Origin: Axinella damicornis
Lineage: Eukaryota; Porifera; Demospongiae; Axinellida; Axinellidae
Reading direction: 5' to 3'
Assembly: GCA_963931865.1 (NCBI GenBank)
Contig: OZ007511.1
Coordinates: forward strand, 6,404,626 to 6,468,625
Length of the DNA stretch: 64,000 nucleotides
Below the pieces are notes generated by a model. The model searched no databases. It was given only the letters and a program-made list of their open reading frames with translations, and had not been told where the DNA came from. This document shows, in pieces, positions 20,969 to 32,320 of this stretch (positions are counted from its first letter, which is position 1; every line of letters begins with the position of its first letter). The translations under genes were made by a program, and so were the position numbers.

Positions 20969-22183
20969 TTATTCCTGGCTAAGTGCAGACTTGTACAAGT
21001 CTTTGAGCTTGTGAGCCATGGCTGTGGGAAGCCTCTTTGCCTTCGTGAACTCGAGTCCAGTCAGGACTGCAGCACGTGGCAGTATCTCAGTCACAATGGC
21101 ATACTTTTGCGCTTCCCGGGTCTTCCAAACTCGCCACGTTCCTGAGTATGTCCCCAGCCACCATTCCACCTCCACGTTAGAGTCATCAACAGACAGGACC
21201 CTTCCAATCTGTGGCAGCTCCACATACTTTGGGCAGTAAACTGCCACAAATTGCTCTTCTTCAAGCTCGAGAGAAGTTTTGGCTTTTTTTTGTCCCGCTC
21301 CCATAAAAGATGTCGTCCATGATTCGTTTGTTGTCCTTAACTCTCTAAAGGCGCTTCTGTTCGTACTCTGATAGCTGGTCATCATGTTCATCACTGTCTG
21401 TGCCACCTTCCCCTTCAGACTCATGATCGGAGTCACTGAAAATTAAATCAAAACCTGGTTAAGACCTAATTTACACATAAAATGATATGAAGGATACATG
21501 CATAATTATGTACATGTACCTTTCAGATTTCTGACCAGTGATAGAGTGAGATTTAGCTGCCACTTGCATCTGATCACCACTAGTGGGGGGGGAGTGATGT
21601 GGTACCCTTGCCTTTTCTTAGGTATTCCACCTTCCACCAAAATCTGTTTCCAATCTGTAATGTTTAACCAGTTGATCTGATATTAGGTAATTAGCTAGGT
21701 TAAAACAGTGTGAGTTAATTGAGGTCACTGTAGGCAATTCAATTCAGGTTGTGTATTGAAGAACAGGAATAGTAGCTCACCATCAAGTCTTGGAAGTAGA
21801 ACTTCCCATCTACTTCTTGTGGTAGATCAATGGAATCCGAGGTTGCACATTGCACGTGTGGCTTTAAGAGGAGGACCTGGCCATACTGAATTCCTGTGCC
21901 TGTTTGAAAATTATATACTTAATTACACTTGTATCCCAGCAAACAACCAGCAATGAATGGCCTACCAGTGTTATGATCAGGATGTATCCCAAGGAAGATT
22001 CCCTTTCCCAACTGTGCTGTCTTGGAGCAAATGCGTACTTCATCTCTGGGATAGAGTATAAATGATAATGTATGCACCCAGAGTACTATTGCATACACAT
22101 AACCTGGCTGAAGATTACTGGCTTTCGGTAGATCTGAGGAAGGAGCAGGAGCCACTGGGATGGTTTTGTGTTTAGAAGTGGCC
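20969..22183 (-). CDS. Uncharacterised six-exon gene (broken by small indels)
   Basis: I infer six minus-strand exons with GT-AG borders: 22104-22183, 21966-22043, 21781-21899, 21520-21654 and 20969-21435 (last), plus unseen upstream ones. Phases agree across the first three junctions (for example NLQP/DEVRICSK and HNTG/TGIQYGQ). The protein contains KGIFLGIHPDHNTGTGIQYG, FWWKVEYLRKGKG, an acidic ESEGEGGTDSDEHDD stretch, and a C-terminal globular part (IGRVLSVDDSNVEVEWWLG, then FTKAKRLPTAMAHKLKDLY). The VxVxWWxGxxxGxW part looks like a small beta-barrel of the Tudor/chromo kind, but that is a guess. An 8-G run, a 7-A run and one TAG break the frame in the last two exons. No function assigned. 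Confidence 0.5.
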
Positions 22184-22348
22184 CTATAATGTGTGATAGA
22201 TGGGACATCAATACATTTAACCGTGTGTGTCTGTCTGTCTGTCTGTGTGTAACGGAAGTGGGATGTTCGTGGGGCAGGACTAGACAGTTGAAACTTTATC
22301 ACTAGCTCTATTCAGCATTTCGACCACTGACCCTTTGACCATTCTACC

Positions 22349-22432
22349 TAACCATGTTCCCAGGCCTTCTACACCTCCAACTTTTGGAGTATGCAAACAA
22401 CTGGAGGTGTAGACGGCCTGGGAACGAGGCTA
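22349..22432. mobile_element. 84-bp inverted-repeat MITE, TAGCCTCG family
   Basis: TAACCATGTTCCCAGGCC to GGCCTGGGAACGAGGCTA, arms extended by TTCTACACCTCCA. Flanked by identical CATTCTACC (22340-22348 and 22433-22441). Confidence 0.85.
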
Positions 22433-22501
22433 CATTCTACCCGGTTCCCCTTGGTGCATCCATTCTGTACTGCGACCTAACCGTTAACCATATTTCAGAG
22501 A

Positions 22502-22746
22502 GGTGGTCACACCAATAAGCACCGTACTTAGAGGTAGCTACGACCAGCGATTGCGACCCCATATACGGCAGATGTAGGTGTGGCTTACTCCATAATACTA
22601 CCAAAAGTCACAAAGTCACAGTGGATTTTTGCGACAGTTACAGGGTCACCGGCAGTTTAGCAGTGCAGTCACACACAGCTTTTGGACGGTCAAAGGCTGT
22701 GACCCTGGTCGCAGCTCTCAGTACGGTACATATTGGAGTGACCACC
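22502..22746. mobile_element. 245-bp MITE with GGTGGTCAC ends
   Basis: Left GGTGGTCACACCAATAAGCA and right end complementary (TATTGGAGTGACCACC); inverted arms of about 50 bp include CCGTACT and GCGACCAG. No clear target duplication. Superfamily unknown. Confidence 0.65.
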
Positions 22747-22970
22747 GCTTGGGTTTGGTGATGTTCTCTCTGGTCCAAACAAAATGACATGCCCATTACA
22801 GGCAGGTGGTTGGATGTAAGGTAAGGGATTTCCGCATGGCCTTCACATTTGCTCCACTAGTGAGCATGCATACCCTACCTTTGAACTTCCAATGATGTAC
22901 AGTTGTTAGCAAAAACTGCTCTTAGAGTGGGGCCGTGTCCGGAAATCCCCTCTGTTACCTTACCATGAAG

Positions 22971-23647
22971 TAGTCTTGGAACCAGACCCTTCACACGGGG
23001 AGGTGGCTCGATGAAGGGTCTGGGCACGTGCCTACATTCGAGTTGCCCTCACGGAATGCAATTACTGTGGTAATTAGTGATCAGTTGCGATACCACACGT
23101 ACAATCACAGTCGACCTGCTCGTTTCTCTCCTCGACTTTTGTCAGACATTCGCGGGTAACGCGGCACAGCACAGAGATTGGCCGTGTCTAGTCACTGGCG
23201 ACACTGAAAAAAGCCTGCAGAAAAATCATTTCCCTGACGTCATTTGCAATCAACGCTTCTGATTCGTTAGGTCAACATTCCGACCTGGGGGTGGCTCGAG
23301 GAAGGGTCTGGGCACGTGCCTACATTCGAGTTGCCCTCACGGAATGCAATTACTGTGGTAATTAGTGATCAGTTGCGATACCACACGTACAATCACAGTC
23401 GACCTGCTCGTTTCTCTCCTCGACTTTTGTCAGACATTCGCGGGTAACGCGGCACAGCACAGAGATTGGCCGTGTCTAGTCACTGGCGACACTGAAAAAA
23501 GCCTGCAGAAAAATCATTTCCCTGACGTCATTTGCAATCAACGCTTCTGATTCGTTAGGTCAACATTCCGACCTGGGGACAACTCGAAAGTAAGATGGTG
23601 CCCAGACCCTTCCTTCTCCCCGTGTGAAGAGTCTGGTTCCGAGACTA
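22971..23647. mobile_element. 677-bp MITE with internal 288-bp tandem duplication
   Basis: Ends TAGTCTTGGAACCAGACCC and GTCTGGTTCCGAGACTA, arms about 31 bp. Flanks ACCATGAAG and ATCACGAAG match 7 of 9. Inside, about 23001-23288 is repeated at 23289-23577 with almost no differences, so the same 61-codon frame appears twice (23077 and 23365). The near-identity means the duplication is recent or an assembly artefact. Confidence 0.75.
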
Positions 23648-23949
23648 ATCACGAAGTACCATATGATTATCTAGCAACACCATTAGTGGCTACATGGAAT
23701 GTAGCACGGCATGCTGTATTAAACAAAAAGCCCATCCCTCAGTCCTCACCTCTCATTCTCTGGCGGTTCAATGGTAGCTATAGGTTTCGGACTCCTTATC
23801 CGCGGGTGGCAGGCCGTCAAAAGCTTGGGGTGACGGTGAAAGGGGAGGAGGGTCGCTCATGTCGCCGTCTGGTTAGCTAAGGTAGCTATAGATTAGCTAG
23901 CTGTTCGCGATCTTGGTACGTATATAGCTATGGCACATGACCTTCTATT

Positions 23950-24000
23950 CTCGTTCCCAGACCCCGAACGTGCACCGTCTCCAGGTCTGGGAACAAGATC
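23950..24000. repeat. Inverted repeat, eroded TAGCCTCG-family copy
   Basis: CTCGTTCCCAGACC and GGTCTGGGAACAAGA, about 50 bp; terminal TAG and target duplication not preserved. Confidence 0.5.
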
Positions 24001-24119
24001 GGTTAGCTGCAGCATGCACGGAAGTAGGCGTGACACCGAATATTGGGTGGGGCTGATCAGACTATCTTGCTCTGTTTCACGAAAGGTACATCCTTGCATA
24101 CAAATTTCAGAATAATTAT

Positions 24120-24300
24120 ACTGTCACCCTCCAAAATGGACACCCTCCAAAATGGTCCATACATTTCGAAATATTATTTCAGTGGACCCCCTCTGAAATT
24201 ATTGGTCCCCCCCCCAGGCCCATGTATTTCAAAATAATTATAAGGACCCCCCATGGAACTAATAATTATTTCAACCATGCTGAAATATATGGACCCCCAG
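24120..24300 (+). repeat. Degenerate AT-rich/GGACCCCC repeat
   Basis: Recurring CCTCCAAAATGG, TTTCAAAATAATTAT and GGACCCCC blocks; no gene. Confidence 0.5.
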
Positions 24301-24626
24301 TGACCTAATTTCTATGAAATACTTTTCTTGTGCTGCCAACAATCTATGAAACAAACAAAACAAATCGATGAAACCAACAATCTATTATACAAACAACTAT
24401 GAAACAAACAAAGTTAAGTATACACTTGCTACAAAACCAACAGGCGGCAGAGTCAAATGCTTCCGTGGGTGCATGTACAGTTACGCAGTGTTCAACATTA
24501 ACTTAAAGATTAAACTACATGACTGTGGTTTCCATCTTGCACAACACCTTCAAGGTATATACGCCCTTGCATAAGATCAGGAAGAGGGCGTGGCCGAGCT
24601 TGCAATATTTCTTGTACAGTGTACTG

Positions 24627-24663
24627 TAGCCTCGTTCCCAGGCCCGGCCTGGGAACGAGGCTA
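24627..24663. mobile_element. 37-bp near-perfect palindromic MITE, TAGCCTCG family
   Basis: TAGCCTCGTTCCCAGGCC and its exact complement around a single central base. Flanks AGTGTACTG (24618-24626) and AGTGTACCG (24664-24672) match 8 of 9. Confidence 0.85.
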
Positions 24664-25365
24664 AGTGTACCGCATCAGTATGTGCTTGAGGCTTAAGGCA
24701 GATTTTTTTCCCCTCTCTTCACACTGTAGCAAGGTATAGCCTTTGTCTCTGCCCTATTTTGCTTAGCTACCTGTCACCATAGAATACAACAATGCAGAGT
24801 GACCCATGTTTGTGTTGCTATGGTTACAATAGTGAATCCATGACAGGACGGTAAAACCCTTGCCCCATCATAAAGATCATCCTAATTGGGTCAAAACGTA
24901 ATAATTGTCCTGAAGGAATTTCCTGAATATACAGGGCCAGTTGACGATGGACATGGAAATGACTGGGAGCGTGTCTTTGTTTTTGTTCAGAATGGACAGG
25001 TCCAAAAAGTTCTCTACCATCAGCACAGCGGACAGTACACACGTGTTCGTGGCACGTTTGAAAGTGAAGGGGAACGACCAGTTGTGTATATTCTTCATGG
25101 ATCTTACCATTACCAATGTGATGGCATGCAGATGCTCGTTTGTTGAGTTTTTCAGATCTGGTTGCCTAGGGAGTGTTAACTATTGTCAGGGAGGCTGTGG
25201 GTACTGGGCCAGTAATCCGTGATGTTCAACCTCAGTCACTGCAACCAAGGGAAACTATCGATGGCATTCAGCGTCCTTCTAGTGATGTGTGCAGTCAACC
25301 TGCCTGCAGAGGTGCATCTAACATGATTTCTGGATGCTGGCAGGTGTCTCGGATTGTAGTTACGG
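24664..25365. other. No supported gene
   Basis: Overlapping frames of 72-93 codons exist on both strands around 24.82-25.22 kb. None has a domain I recognise and the strands cannot be told apart. Confidence 0.25.
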
Positions 25366-25422
25366 ATGTGATTAGCTATAGTTATGTTATAATAATTATA
25401 ACATAACTATAGCTAATCACAT
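25366..25422. repeat. 57-bp palindrome
   Basis: ATGTGATTAGCTATAGTTAT is followed after a short AT centre by its exact complement. Probably a short foldback element or cruciform-prone site. Confidence 0.8.
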
Positions 25423-25699
25423 TGTAAGCTCTTGAATTGATTGTATACTTACTATTTGCTAGGCTGGGAAGTGTTTATATCTGCCTTGAGAATAAAATCA
25501 AATCACAAGAGCTTCATAAATAATTGATGTTGTTTGAAAAAGTAAGCACATGTTGAGGCTGAAAGAATAATGGCCAAAATTTGTCATACAAACAAACAAA
25601 CAATCACAAACGAAGATAAATGCTTTTTACTATTAGCCCAAGTGTATGCTGCTAGCCCAAGTGGAAAACTGTTATAGCTTTTTGGACACTACTAGCTAG

Positions 25700-26794
25700 C
25701 CCATAAACCATTGGAAAGTACACTGCAGTGCGGGAGACTATGACATCTCGGGACTCACCAGTACTCTCTGGGGTGCCACAGGGATCCGTGCTCGGTCCCC
25801 TTTTATTTCTAATATACATCAACAGCCTAGCAAATGTCTCGATCTCTGATGGCACCCGGATGGTGATGTATGCTGATGACTTACTTCTGTTTCGTCCAAT
25901 TGCCAAGCAGTGTGATTTTCACACCTTGCAAAGAGACATTGACACTGTTGCAGAGTGGGTGTCTGCTAACTATTTAACTTTCAATCATGCAAAGTGCAAG
26001 TGCATGCTAGTGTCAAGAAAAAGTCAGTCATCAACACCCCCTACTCTGACTTTAAATGGCTGTGATATCGAGCAAGTTCAGCACTTCAAATACCTTGGGT
26101 TGTTACTGTCATCAGACATGTCATGGTCACCTCACATCGAGTCCACATGCTCAAAAGCTAAAAGGATCCTGGGCTTGCTATATAGACGGTTTTATGGCAA
26201 CACTGATAGTACAACGTTGGTGCAGCTTTATCAATCCCTTGTTCGCCCTCACATGGAATATGCCTCTGAAGTTTGGGACCCTCATACCCAGAAAAACCGA
26301 AACAAGCTAGAGGACATTCAAAAATTTGCATGCAAAATTGCAACCAGAAGATGGGATCTGGGCTATCAGGAGCTCCTCGAGCTGACAGGTATTCCCTCCC
26401 TAGCTACCCGCCGGTTACACCTAAAACTGTGTACGTTATACAAAATTGTTTATAATTTGTGTTCCTTCCCTTCTGGTATTTTGGTCCCCCGAGCAAACTA
26501 TAGTCAGCGTACAAGCCACCCTCTCCAATTCCATCAACCTCATGCTTACACTAACTCTTTCCAGTACTCTTTTGTACCTCATGCTATATCCATGTGGAAT
26601 TCCCTGCCCTGGTCTACTGTATCAGCTCAATCATTGTTTTTATTTAAGAGCAAACTTGTACTGTAATAATCTTATCTTCTGGGTACACTTTATATTAGCT
26701 TTCACTTGCTATTGTGTATCCTATGCACTTATTGCATAAACTTTTATAAACAAAAAAAAACAACAAAAAAAAAAACATCCAGGATGAATGTATA
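25700..26794 (+). mobile_element. 5'-truncated LINE (CR1/L2/Jockey-like), RT palm-thumb intact
   Basis: From about 25705 the plus strand is open through 26666 and encodes the second half of a non-LTR reverse transcriptase: SPVLSGVPQGSVLGPLLFLI, the catalytic MYADD motif, LGLLLSSDMSW, HMEYASEVWDP and RRWDLGYQELLELTGIPSL. It ends with a TAA, a short 3' UTR (CTTTATATTAGCT, CTATTGTGTATCC) and an A-rich tail (26747-26775). ACTAGCTAGC occurs at 25691-25700 and 26795-26804 and may be the target duplication, but this string is frequent here. Endonuclease and first RT half are missing, typical of incomplete reverse transcription. The 312-codon frame is undamaged, so insertion is fairly young. Confidence 0.85.
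25728..26666 (+). CDS. Reverse transcriptase fragment of LINE
   Basis: About 312 codons without a stop, carrying RT blocks 4 to 7 and the thumb. It contains the catalytic MYADD box and the VPQGSVLGPLLF motif. Lacking the upstream RT blocks and endonuclease, it should not be active alone. The start given is the first possible initiator; the frame continues upstream into the element border. Confidence 0.8.
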   Translation: MRETMTSRDSPVLSGVPQGSVLGPLLFLIYINSLANVSISDGTRMVMYADDLLLFRPIAKQCDFHTLQRDIDTVAEWVSANYLTFNHAKCKCMLVSRKSQSSTPPTLTLNGCDIEQVQHFKYLGLLLSSDMSWSPHIESTCSKAKRILGLLYRRFYGNTDSTTLVQLYQSLVRPHMEYASEVWDPHTQKNRNKLEDIQKFACKIATRRWDLGYQELLELTGIPSLATRRLHLKLCTLYKIVYNLCSFPSGILVPRANYSQRTSHPLQFHQPHAYTNSFQYSFVPHAISMWNSLPWSTVSAQSLFLFKSKLVL

Positions 26795-27044
26795 ACTAGC
26801 TAGCAATGGTGGTTCAAACTATGTATACACCTACACCATAATTATATGTAGCGTTACGTAACTGTCTATTGCAACTTCAGGGTAGTAAATTTAGCGATTG
26901 AATCACTAGTTTAATGCCCATGTACTTGAGTGTGCAGTACTCAATATACTTTCCCCAGCAACCCAATGTAATTATAGGACAAAAAAATTAATAATAAGGT
27001 AATTACGTGTTCAGATTTGTAGGTATACGTACAACCATGCTATC

Positions 27045-27380
27045 ATTCATGCACGATTGTCCCTCCTTCAGACAATTCGGCATAACTACAAACAATCTCA
27101 ACGAAGCAAAGACACCTACAATAGCATTCAAACAGATGGTCAAGATGTACAGGTTCAGAAATCCGAGGTTCTACCCAGGGTATATTTAGACCGAGTTCTG
27201 TGGGACCAAATAGACAACAATTATAGGGAGTGAAGATGCTGTGGATATAATTATTTGGAGATTCATTTTGTGTGGTAAATCCCAGTTGGTATATCTATCA
27301 CAGTCTTGCTGAGTATGGATACTCCTATTGCATTGTGACTAATGGTAGAAGTTGCACCATTGGAATCCATTCCACGTGCT
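27045..27380 (+). repeat. Dispersed repeat copy 1 (paralogue at 31685)
   Basis: From CATTCATGCACGATTGT to the MITE at 27382 the sequence is homologous to 31685-32040 (shared TTCTGTGGGACC, GGAGTGAA, GTAAATCCCA, TATGGATA). It continues after the MITE with TTTCTCCAAAT, as copy 2 does without interruption. Confidence 0.7.
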
Positions 27381-27381
27381 A

Positions 27382-27818
27382 AATTGTGACCCTCTAAGCA
27401 TAAACCACCCATTCACCGCAAATATTGAATTTACGTTACGAGGGTTCAAAGTTCAATGGCTCGTAAGCGAATATTGATCGCTTGCGCTACTTCTAACGCG
27501 CGTAACAACTGAACGCGTAGGACTTCCCGTTCGCAACTCGAGATTATTGAACGCATACTTGCTCGCTATTGTTCGATGGCGTCGCAAACCGGAAGTCCTA
27601 CGCGTTCGGGATTTATGCGCGTTATAAGTACCGCGTACGATCGAAATGACCTTACGTATCGAGAACGTTCAAGCGCCCATAACTTTGCTCGTGTACGTCC
27701 GATTGAAACGATAAAACTACCATTGAGATCAACAATAAACGTGCTCTCTGATGGTATAATAATCTCAGTTTTGACAAAATGCGGTGAATGGGTGGTTTAT
27801 GCTTAGAGGGTCACAATT
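27382..27818. mobile_element. 437-bp MITE with perfect 39-bp inverted ends
   Basis: AATTGTGACCCTCTAAGCAT at 27382 and its exact complement ending 27818 give 39-bp terminal inverted repeats without mismatch. The paralogous block at 31685-32050 lacks the element (ATGAGT/GTTGCC joined), so it shows the empty site. The interior has short GAACGCGTAGGACTTCC inverted repeats. No protein. Superfamily unclear as no target duplication beyond AATT is evident. Confidence 0.8.
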
Positions 27819-28059
27819 GTTGATGGTTTCTCCAAATGCAGTTTTAGGCATGCACTGATTATGTGTGTTCTTGCTGTCGTTCAGCAACCTTGCAACTCCA
27901 TTAAGCTACTTTATGCTTACTGAAGACTGAGTGCATATATAGAGTGGATCAGATAAATAATTATTCATGCAGGTTTAGTGGGTAGCCTAACTGCAAGCGA
28001 TCAAAATCTGGAGGTATAGGACTCCCAGAACGAGGCTAGCCAGACTCATGCAATGATGC

Positions 28060-30435
28060 ATAGTTGGCTTCATCAAGGACAGTACAATCACATGAAATAT
28101 TGGAGCCTACCTGAACCAATGGCTACGCTGTAAAGACAATGAACTGCATGAGATTGTTAGTGTGATTGGGAAGCTATTCCCAGATGCCATACATGTACCA
28201 TGCAGCTCAAGAGCTCACAGCTCATTGTTCTACAATTCCTCCTATTACAAGTGCAACAACACCCCAGGACCATCTGGAGGTATAGGAATGCTGACTTCAG
28301 AATGGCATGTCAGATGATTGATGAGACTGACTGGGATAGTTTGTTACCTGAGGAGGATATTGATGTTGCAGCCTCCAATTGGCACAGAAAGTTCATGGAT
28401 ATTATCTCCACGTGCATTCCACAGCAAACAGTGAAAAGCAGGAGGAATGTACCCTGGCTGACTAAGAACATAATTCATATGAGAAAGTGTAATGCTGCAT
28501 TCCATGCCACCAAGAGATCGAACAAGCCTGAAGTAGCAGCTAAATACAAGAGATTACGTAATACAGTTGTGAAGATGCTACCCAAAGCCAAGAATTCACA
28601 CCTTAACAGGCTCAATGTGGGAAGCAAAAAGCAATTTTGAAAGGCGGTAAAGGTACTTAGCAAGCAATTAACAGTCTACAATCCCAACACTTCATTATCA
28701 AGAAGCCACGGCAGAAACAAATTATGAGAAAGCCGCCATGCTTAATGAGTACTTCTCATCCTGCTTTAATACATCAGTTCCTCCCCTGTCACAGCTAGAT
28801 GAAGAGAGGCAGACCCACACTGAGTTTGAATCTGCCAGTTTTGAAGGTCTCCTATGCACCACTGAGGAGATTCTGTCATACATCCAAGCCTTGGATGCTA
28901 CTAAAGCAAGTGGTCCGGATGGGATTTCCATCAAAATGCTCAAATACACAGCAACAAGCATTGCTCCATCCAATTGCCAAGCTTTTCAACATTTCCATCA
29001 AACTTGGGCACTTTCCAACTTGCTGGAAAACTTCTTTTGTTGTACCCGTACCGAAGTCATCCCAACACAACGAGGCTGCCAATTATAGACCAATATCTCT
29101 CCTATCTGTAGTGAGCAAGCTGCTAGAGCGACACATTCATCAAGTAATCACCATCCACCTCAATGAAAATAGAACACTCTGAGTCTCCAATATGCAGTGG
29201 GGATTCCAATCGGGAAAATCCACAGTCACAGCTCTACTGCAGGCTGTAACACATGACTTTTTTAAAGCATTCGAATCCAGACACAATGTATGCTCCGTTT
29301 TCTTCAAGCTTCGCAAGGCTTTCGATTCAGTTCCACACAGATTACTTTTAGAAAAAAACTGAACACATAATATACATTGGATTCCCACATCTTGTCATGG
29401 TTGCACAGCTACCTTGCCGAAAGAAAACAACATTGTGGTTGTCGGAGGTGCTTCATCTCCTGGCTCACCTGTGCTCTCAGGAGTTCCACAAGGCTCTGCT
29501 TTGGGTCCGCCATTATGTATCGTCTCTCCAGCTGTCAGAAAACTCAGTCCTAAACCTCTATGCAGATGACATGCTCTTGTACAAGTGCAGTGAGGATTAC
29601 CAGCAGTTGCAAATGGACATTGATAAAATCAGTTCATGGGTAGATCACAATAATTTATCACTTAGCTAACCCAGCCAAATATAAGACCATGCTGCTCTCA
29701 AGAAAGCGGAATCTCAGCCATCCTCCACAGCTCCTACTAAACAAGGCACCACTTGAACAAGTAGAAGCCTTTAAGTACTTGGGAGTGCTCATTTCATCGG
29801 ACTTGTCTTGGTCCAGACACATTGACTCCATCTGTGCAAAAGGAAAGAGACTTATTGGCCTGTTATGATATACTAATGTAAGCAGTGAAAGATTAATAGA
29901 AAATTAATGTACCAATATCTAGTGCGCCCTCACTTCGAATATGCCGCCCCTGTGTGGGATCCCCACCTTCTCAAAGACATAAAATCTGTGGAGAACATAC
30001 AAAAATATGGACTAAAGATGTGTTTAAAAAGGTGGGATCTAGGATACCAAGAGCTGCTCCATCTTGCTCAAATTCCTACACTTGAGAACAGGATAATTTA
30101 TTTAAAACTTTTACTCTCTTTAAGATCATCCATGGTCCCTTCCCTTTCACACCAGATGTATTTATGCCGCAACCTAGTAGACATAACTATAATCTTCCAT
30201 TTTTGTATCAACCTTTTGCACACACTAACGCCTTCCAAGCATCATTTGTTCCAAGTACTGTTTCCATATGGAATCACCTACGGATGCTCTTACTGCACCT
30301 TCACCTCACACATTTAAGTTAAATATTGCACCTTTGTTCTTGTAGTTAGTTAGTTAGTTAGGGTACATACCTGTATTAGCCTAGAAGGCTATCATGTATC
30401 CTTTGCATTGGCATGAATTATTACAGAAAAAAAAA
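28060..30435 (+). mobile_element. Degraded LINE copy, same family as the one at 25.7 kb
   Basis: Pieces of a non-LTR retrotransposon protein follow in order: the linker before RT (28200-28640, with PQQTVKSRRNVPWLTKNI), RT start (28738-29088, DATKASGPDGISIKML), NYRPISLLSVVSKLLERHIH (about 29080), a broken SGVPQG region (about 29460), LYADDMLLYK (about 29550-29590), and HFEYAAPVWDPHLLK with RWDLGYQELLHLAQIPTLEN (29930-30090). The 3' end (CTATCATGTATCCTTTGC, A-tail at about 30425) matches the other copy. At least five frameshifts or stops show it is inactive. Confidence 0.85.
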
Positions 30436-30439
30436 GCAT

Positions 30440-31684
30440 GCAATCCATGAGATTCTTGTAGCTACTGTGCCTGCTTATCACCAAGTAGTGTCTCTCACGA
30501 ATGAGAGTCCACTTGAACACTTCTCACCAAAGAGTCACTAAAAGCTCCACAATGTCAGTAATGTACTCTTTAACCTGGCACATGGTATGAATTCTGAAAA
30601 AGGAGTGTTGGGACCTTCATGCATGCTTGTCTTCATCTATATTCCAATTGCACCTAATTTTGCTAAAGCTGACCCTTTGGTGGGAACTCAAGAACAGCAA
30701 GCTGGATGATGGAATACCAAGGTAAGGCATCAGGACTGGTTTTAGAAATGCCCTCCCAAGCTATGTAGCTAGCTAGATAGCTAAGTGCACTTGTTCTTGA
30801 ATTGCATGGTTTGAGATGAAAGACCACCCATTTCCTGTGGCAAGTTTGACTAAAATGTATGTCGTGCATTGTCTGGATTTCAATTTTCAGGGCAACTATG
30901 TGTACAAACGCAACTAACAAGAATATCATTCATAGACGAATGGACTGAAACTGTTAAGGATCCCAAATTAATGGCTGCAGTTACATGCCGAGTGTGTAAA
31001 AGATTTCTAGTATTTCAAGGCTTGATTGGCCATATCTGATCATACAAATCTGATCAACCAAACTAACAAGAATGTCATGCAGAACCGTTTTTGCAATTTC
31101 ATGCAGGAAAGTATGCTCATTCACAGATGAATGGGCTGAAACCATTGTCAAGGATCCCGTATATAGATGAAGAGAGATTGATCATGCTAACGTTTCCTGC
31201 TAGTTAATGAATGTATATTGATCGCACCCTCTTCATGTAATAGCTATTAATAGTGCTACTATGTTAGTGTGGTTCTTATGGTTGTGGCAACATCGATTGG
31301 CCGAATACAATAGTTCTTTGCAGGAGGGCTTGATGGTGAACTATTAGCTTGGAGAGACCGCTTTGAATTTACATGCACAGCTTTATGCCACAATGACTAG
31401 CTATACCTCACAGAGGAATCACTAGCTTGATCCAGGTAGCTACATAACAAAGTTTACATTAATGAGATGCTGGTATAAGCGTTTATAATAGTGATTTAAG
31501 AGGAGGTGAAAGCGCATCCACGGCCTGTGGCAAGCTTGACTACAGTTCTGGGAGTCAAGAATGTTTCAACATTACACTTGGACATAGAATGGACTGATAA
31601 TGAAATCCTAGTAGCCAAAAGGATGCAGTTAGCAACCCACTGCAGATGGAATCTATTACAACCATGCATGCATGCATGTTATAG
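30440..31684. other. Repeated segments, no supported gene
   Basis: AACTAACAAGAAT followed by GATGAATGG[A/G]CTGAAAC and AAGGATCCC occurs at about 30913-30966 and about 31061-31158, and TGTGGCAAG[C/T]TTGACTA at 30837 and 31528. The segments could be decayed duplicated exons (frame FIDEWTETVKDPK), but no domain is recognised. Confidence 0.3.
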
Positions 31685-32050
31685 GTATCATTCATGCACG
31701 ATTGTTCCTTCTTCAGACAAGCTACAAGCAATCTCAAAGAAGCAAATTTGAACCTTTGCTGCCTTTCAAACCGATCATCACTGGCAAGATGCACAGTTTT
31801 AGGAATCATGGCCAGCATTGGTTTGTCCTAGACTGAATTCTGTGGGACCTTCCAGACAATAATATTATTAGAAGGAGTGAATATGCTAGCTCAGCCTGTG
31901 GATAGATGAGATTCATCTCTGCAGTAAATCCCAATTGTATAATGCTGTAACTCTATGGTTAGGTATGGATAGCTACTTCCTGCATGTTACAGTGTGCCTA
32001 ATGGTATAGAAGGTGCATCATCGGAGTCCATGTCATGAGTGTTGCCAATC
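31685..32050 (+). repeat. Dispersed repeat copy 2 (paralogue of 27045)
   Basis: Uninterrupted copy of the block at 27045-27380 plus its continuation after the MITE. It gives the pre-insertion sequence for that MITE. Confidence 0.7.
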
Positions 32051-32320
32051 ATTTCTCCAAATTTGAAAGCTGAGTATACAAGTATGTGCTTGCCTGCATG
32101 AAAGTACGAAGGTCGTACGTGCAATTATATGGTGGCTGAACAATAGGAATGGGGTGCTGTCATTTCATGTATAGCAACTGAAACCAATTTGGAGTATGTG
32201 TATTCATGGCTAGGGCTGCCAATCTCAGAATTGGGTGCTACACTGAACTAGAACCGGAAAAAAACAAATTGCTTTCCATCCCTCCAGAAACTACTATTAT
32301 GGTATACTTTTTCCACTCAG

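Noticed and set aside
25691..26804. ACTAGCTAGC as a certain LINE target duplication
   Set aside because: GCTAGCTAGC-type strings are frequent in this window, and the right copy is about 20 bp after the A-tail; kept only as a possibility.
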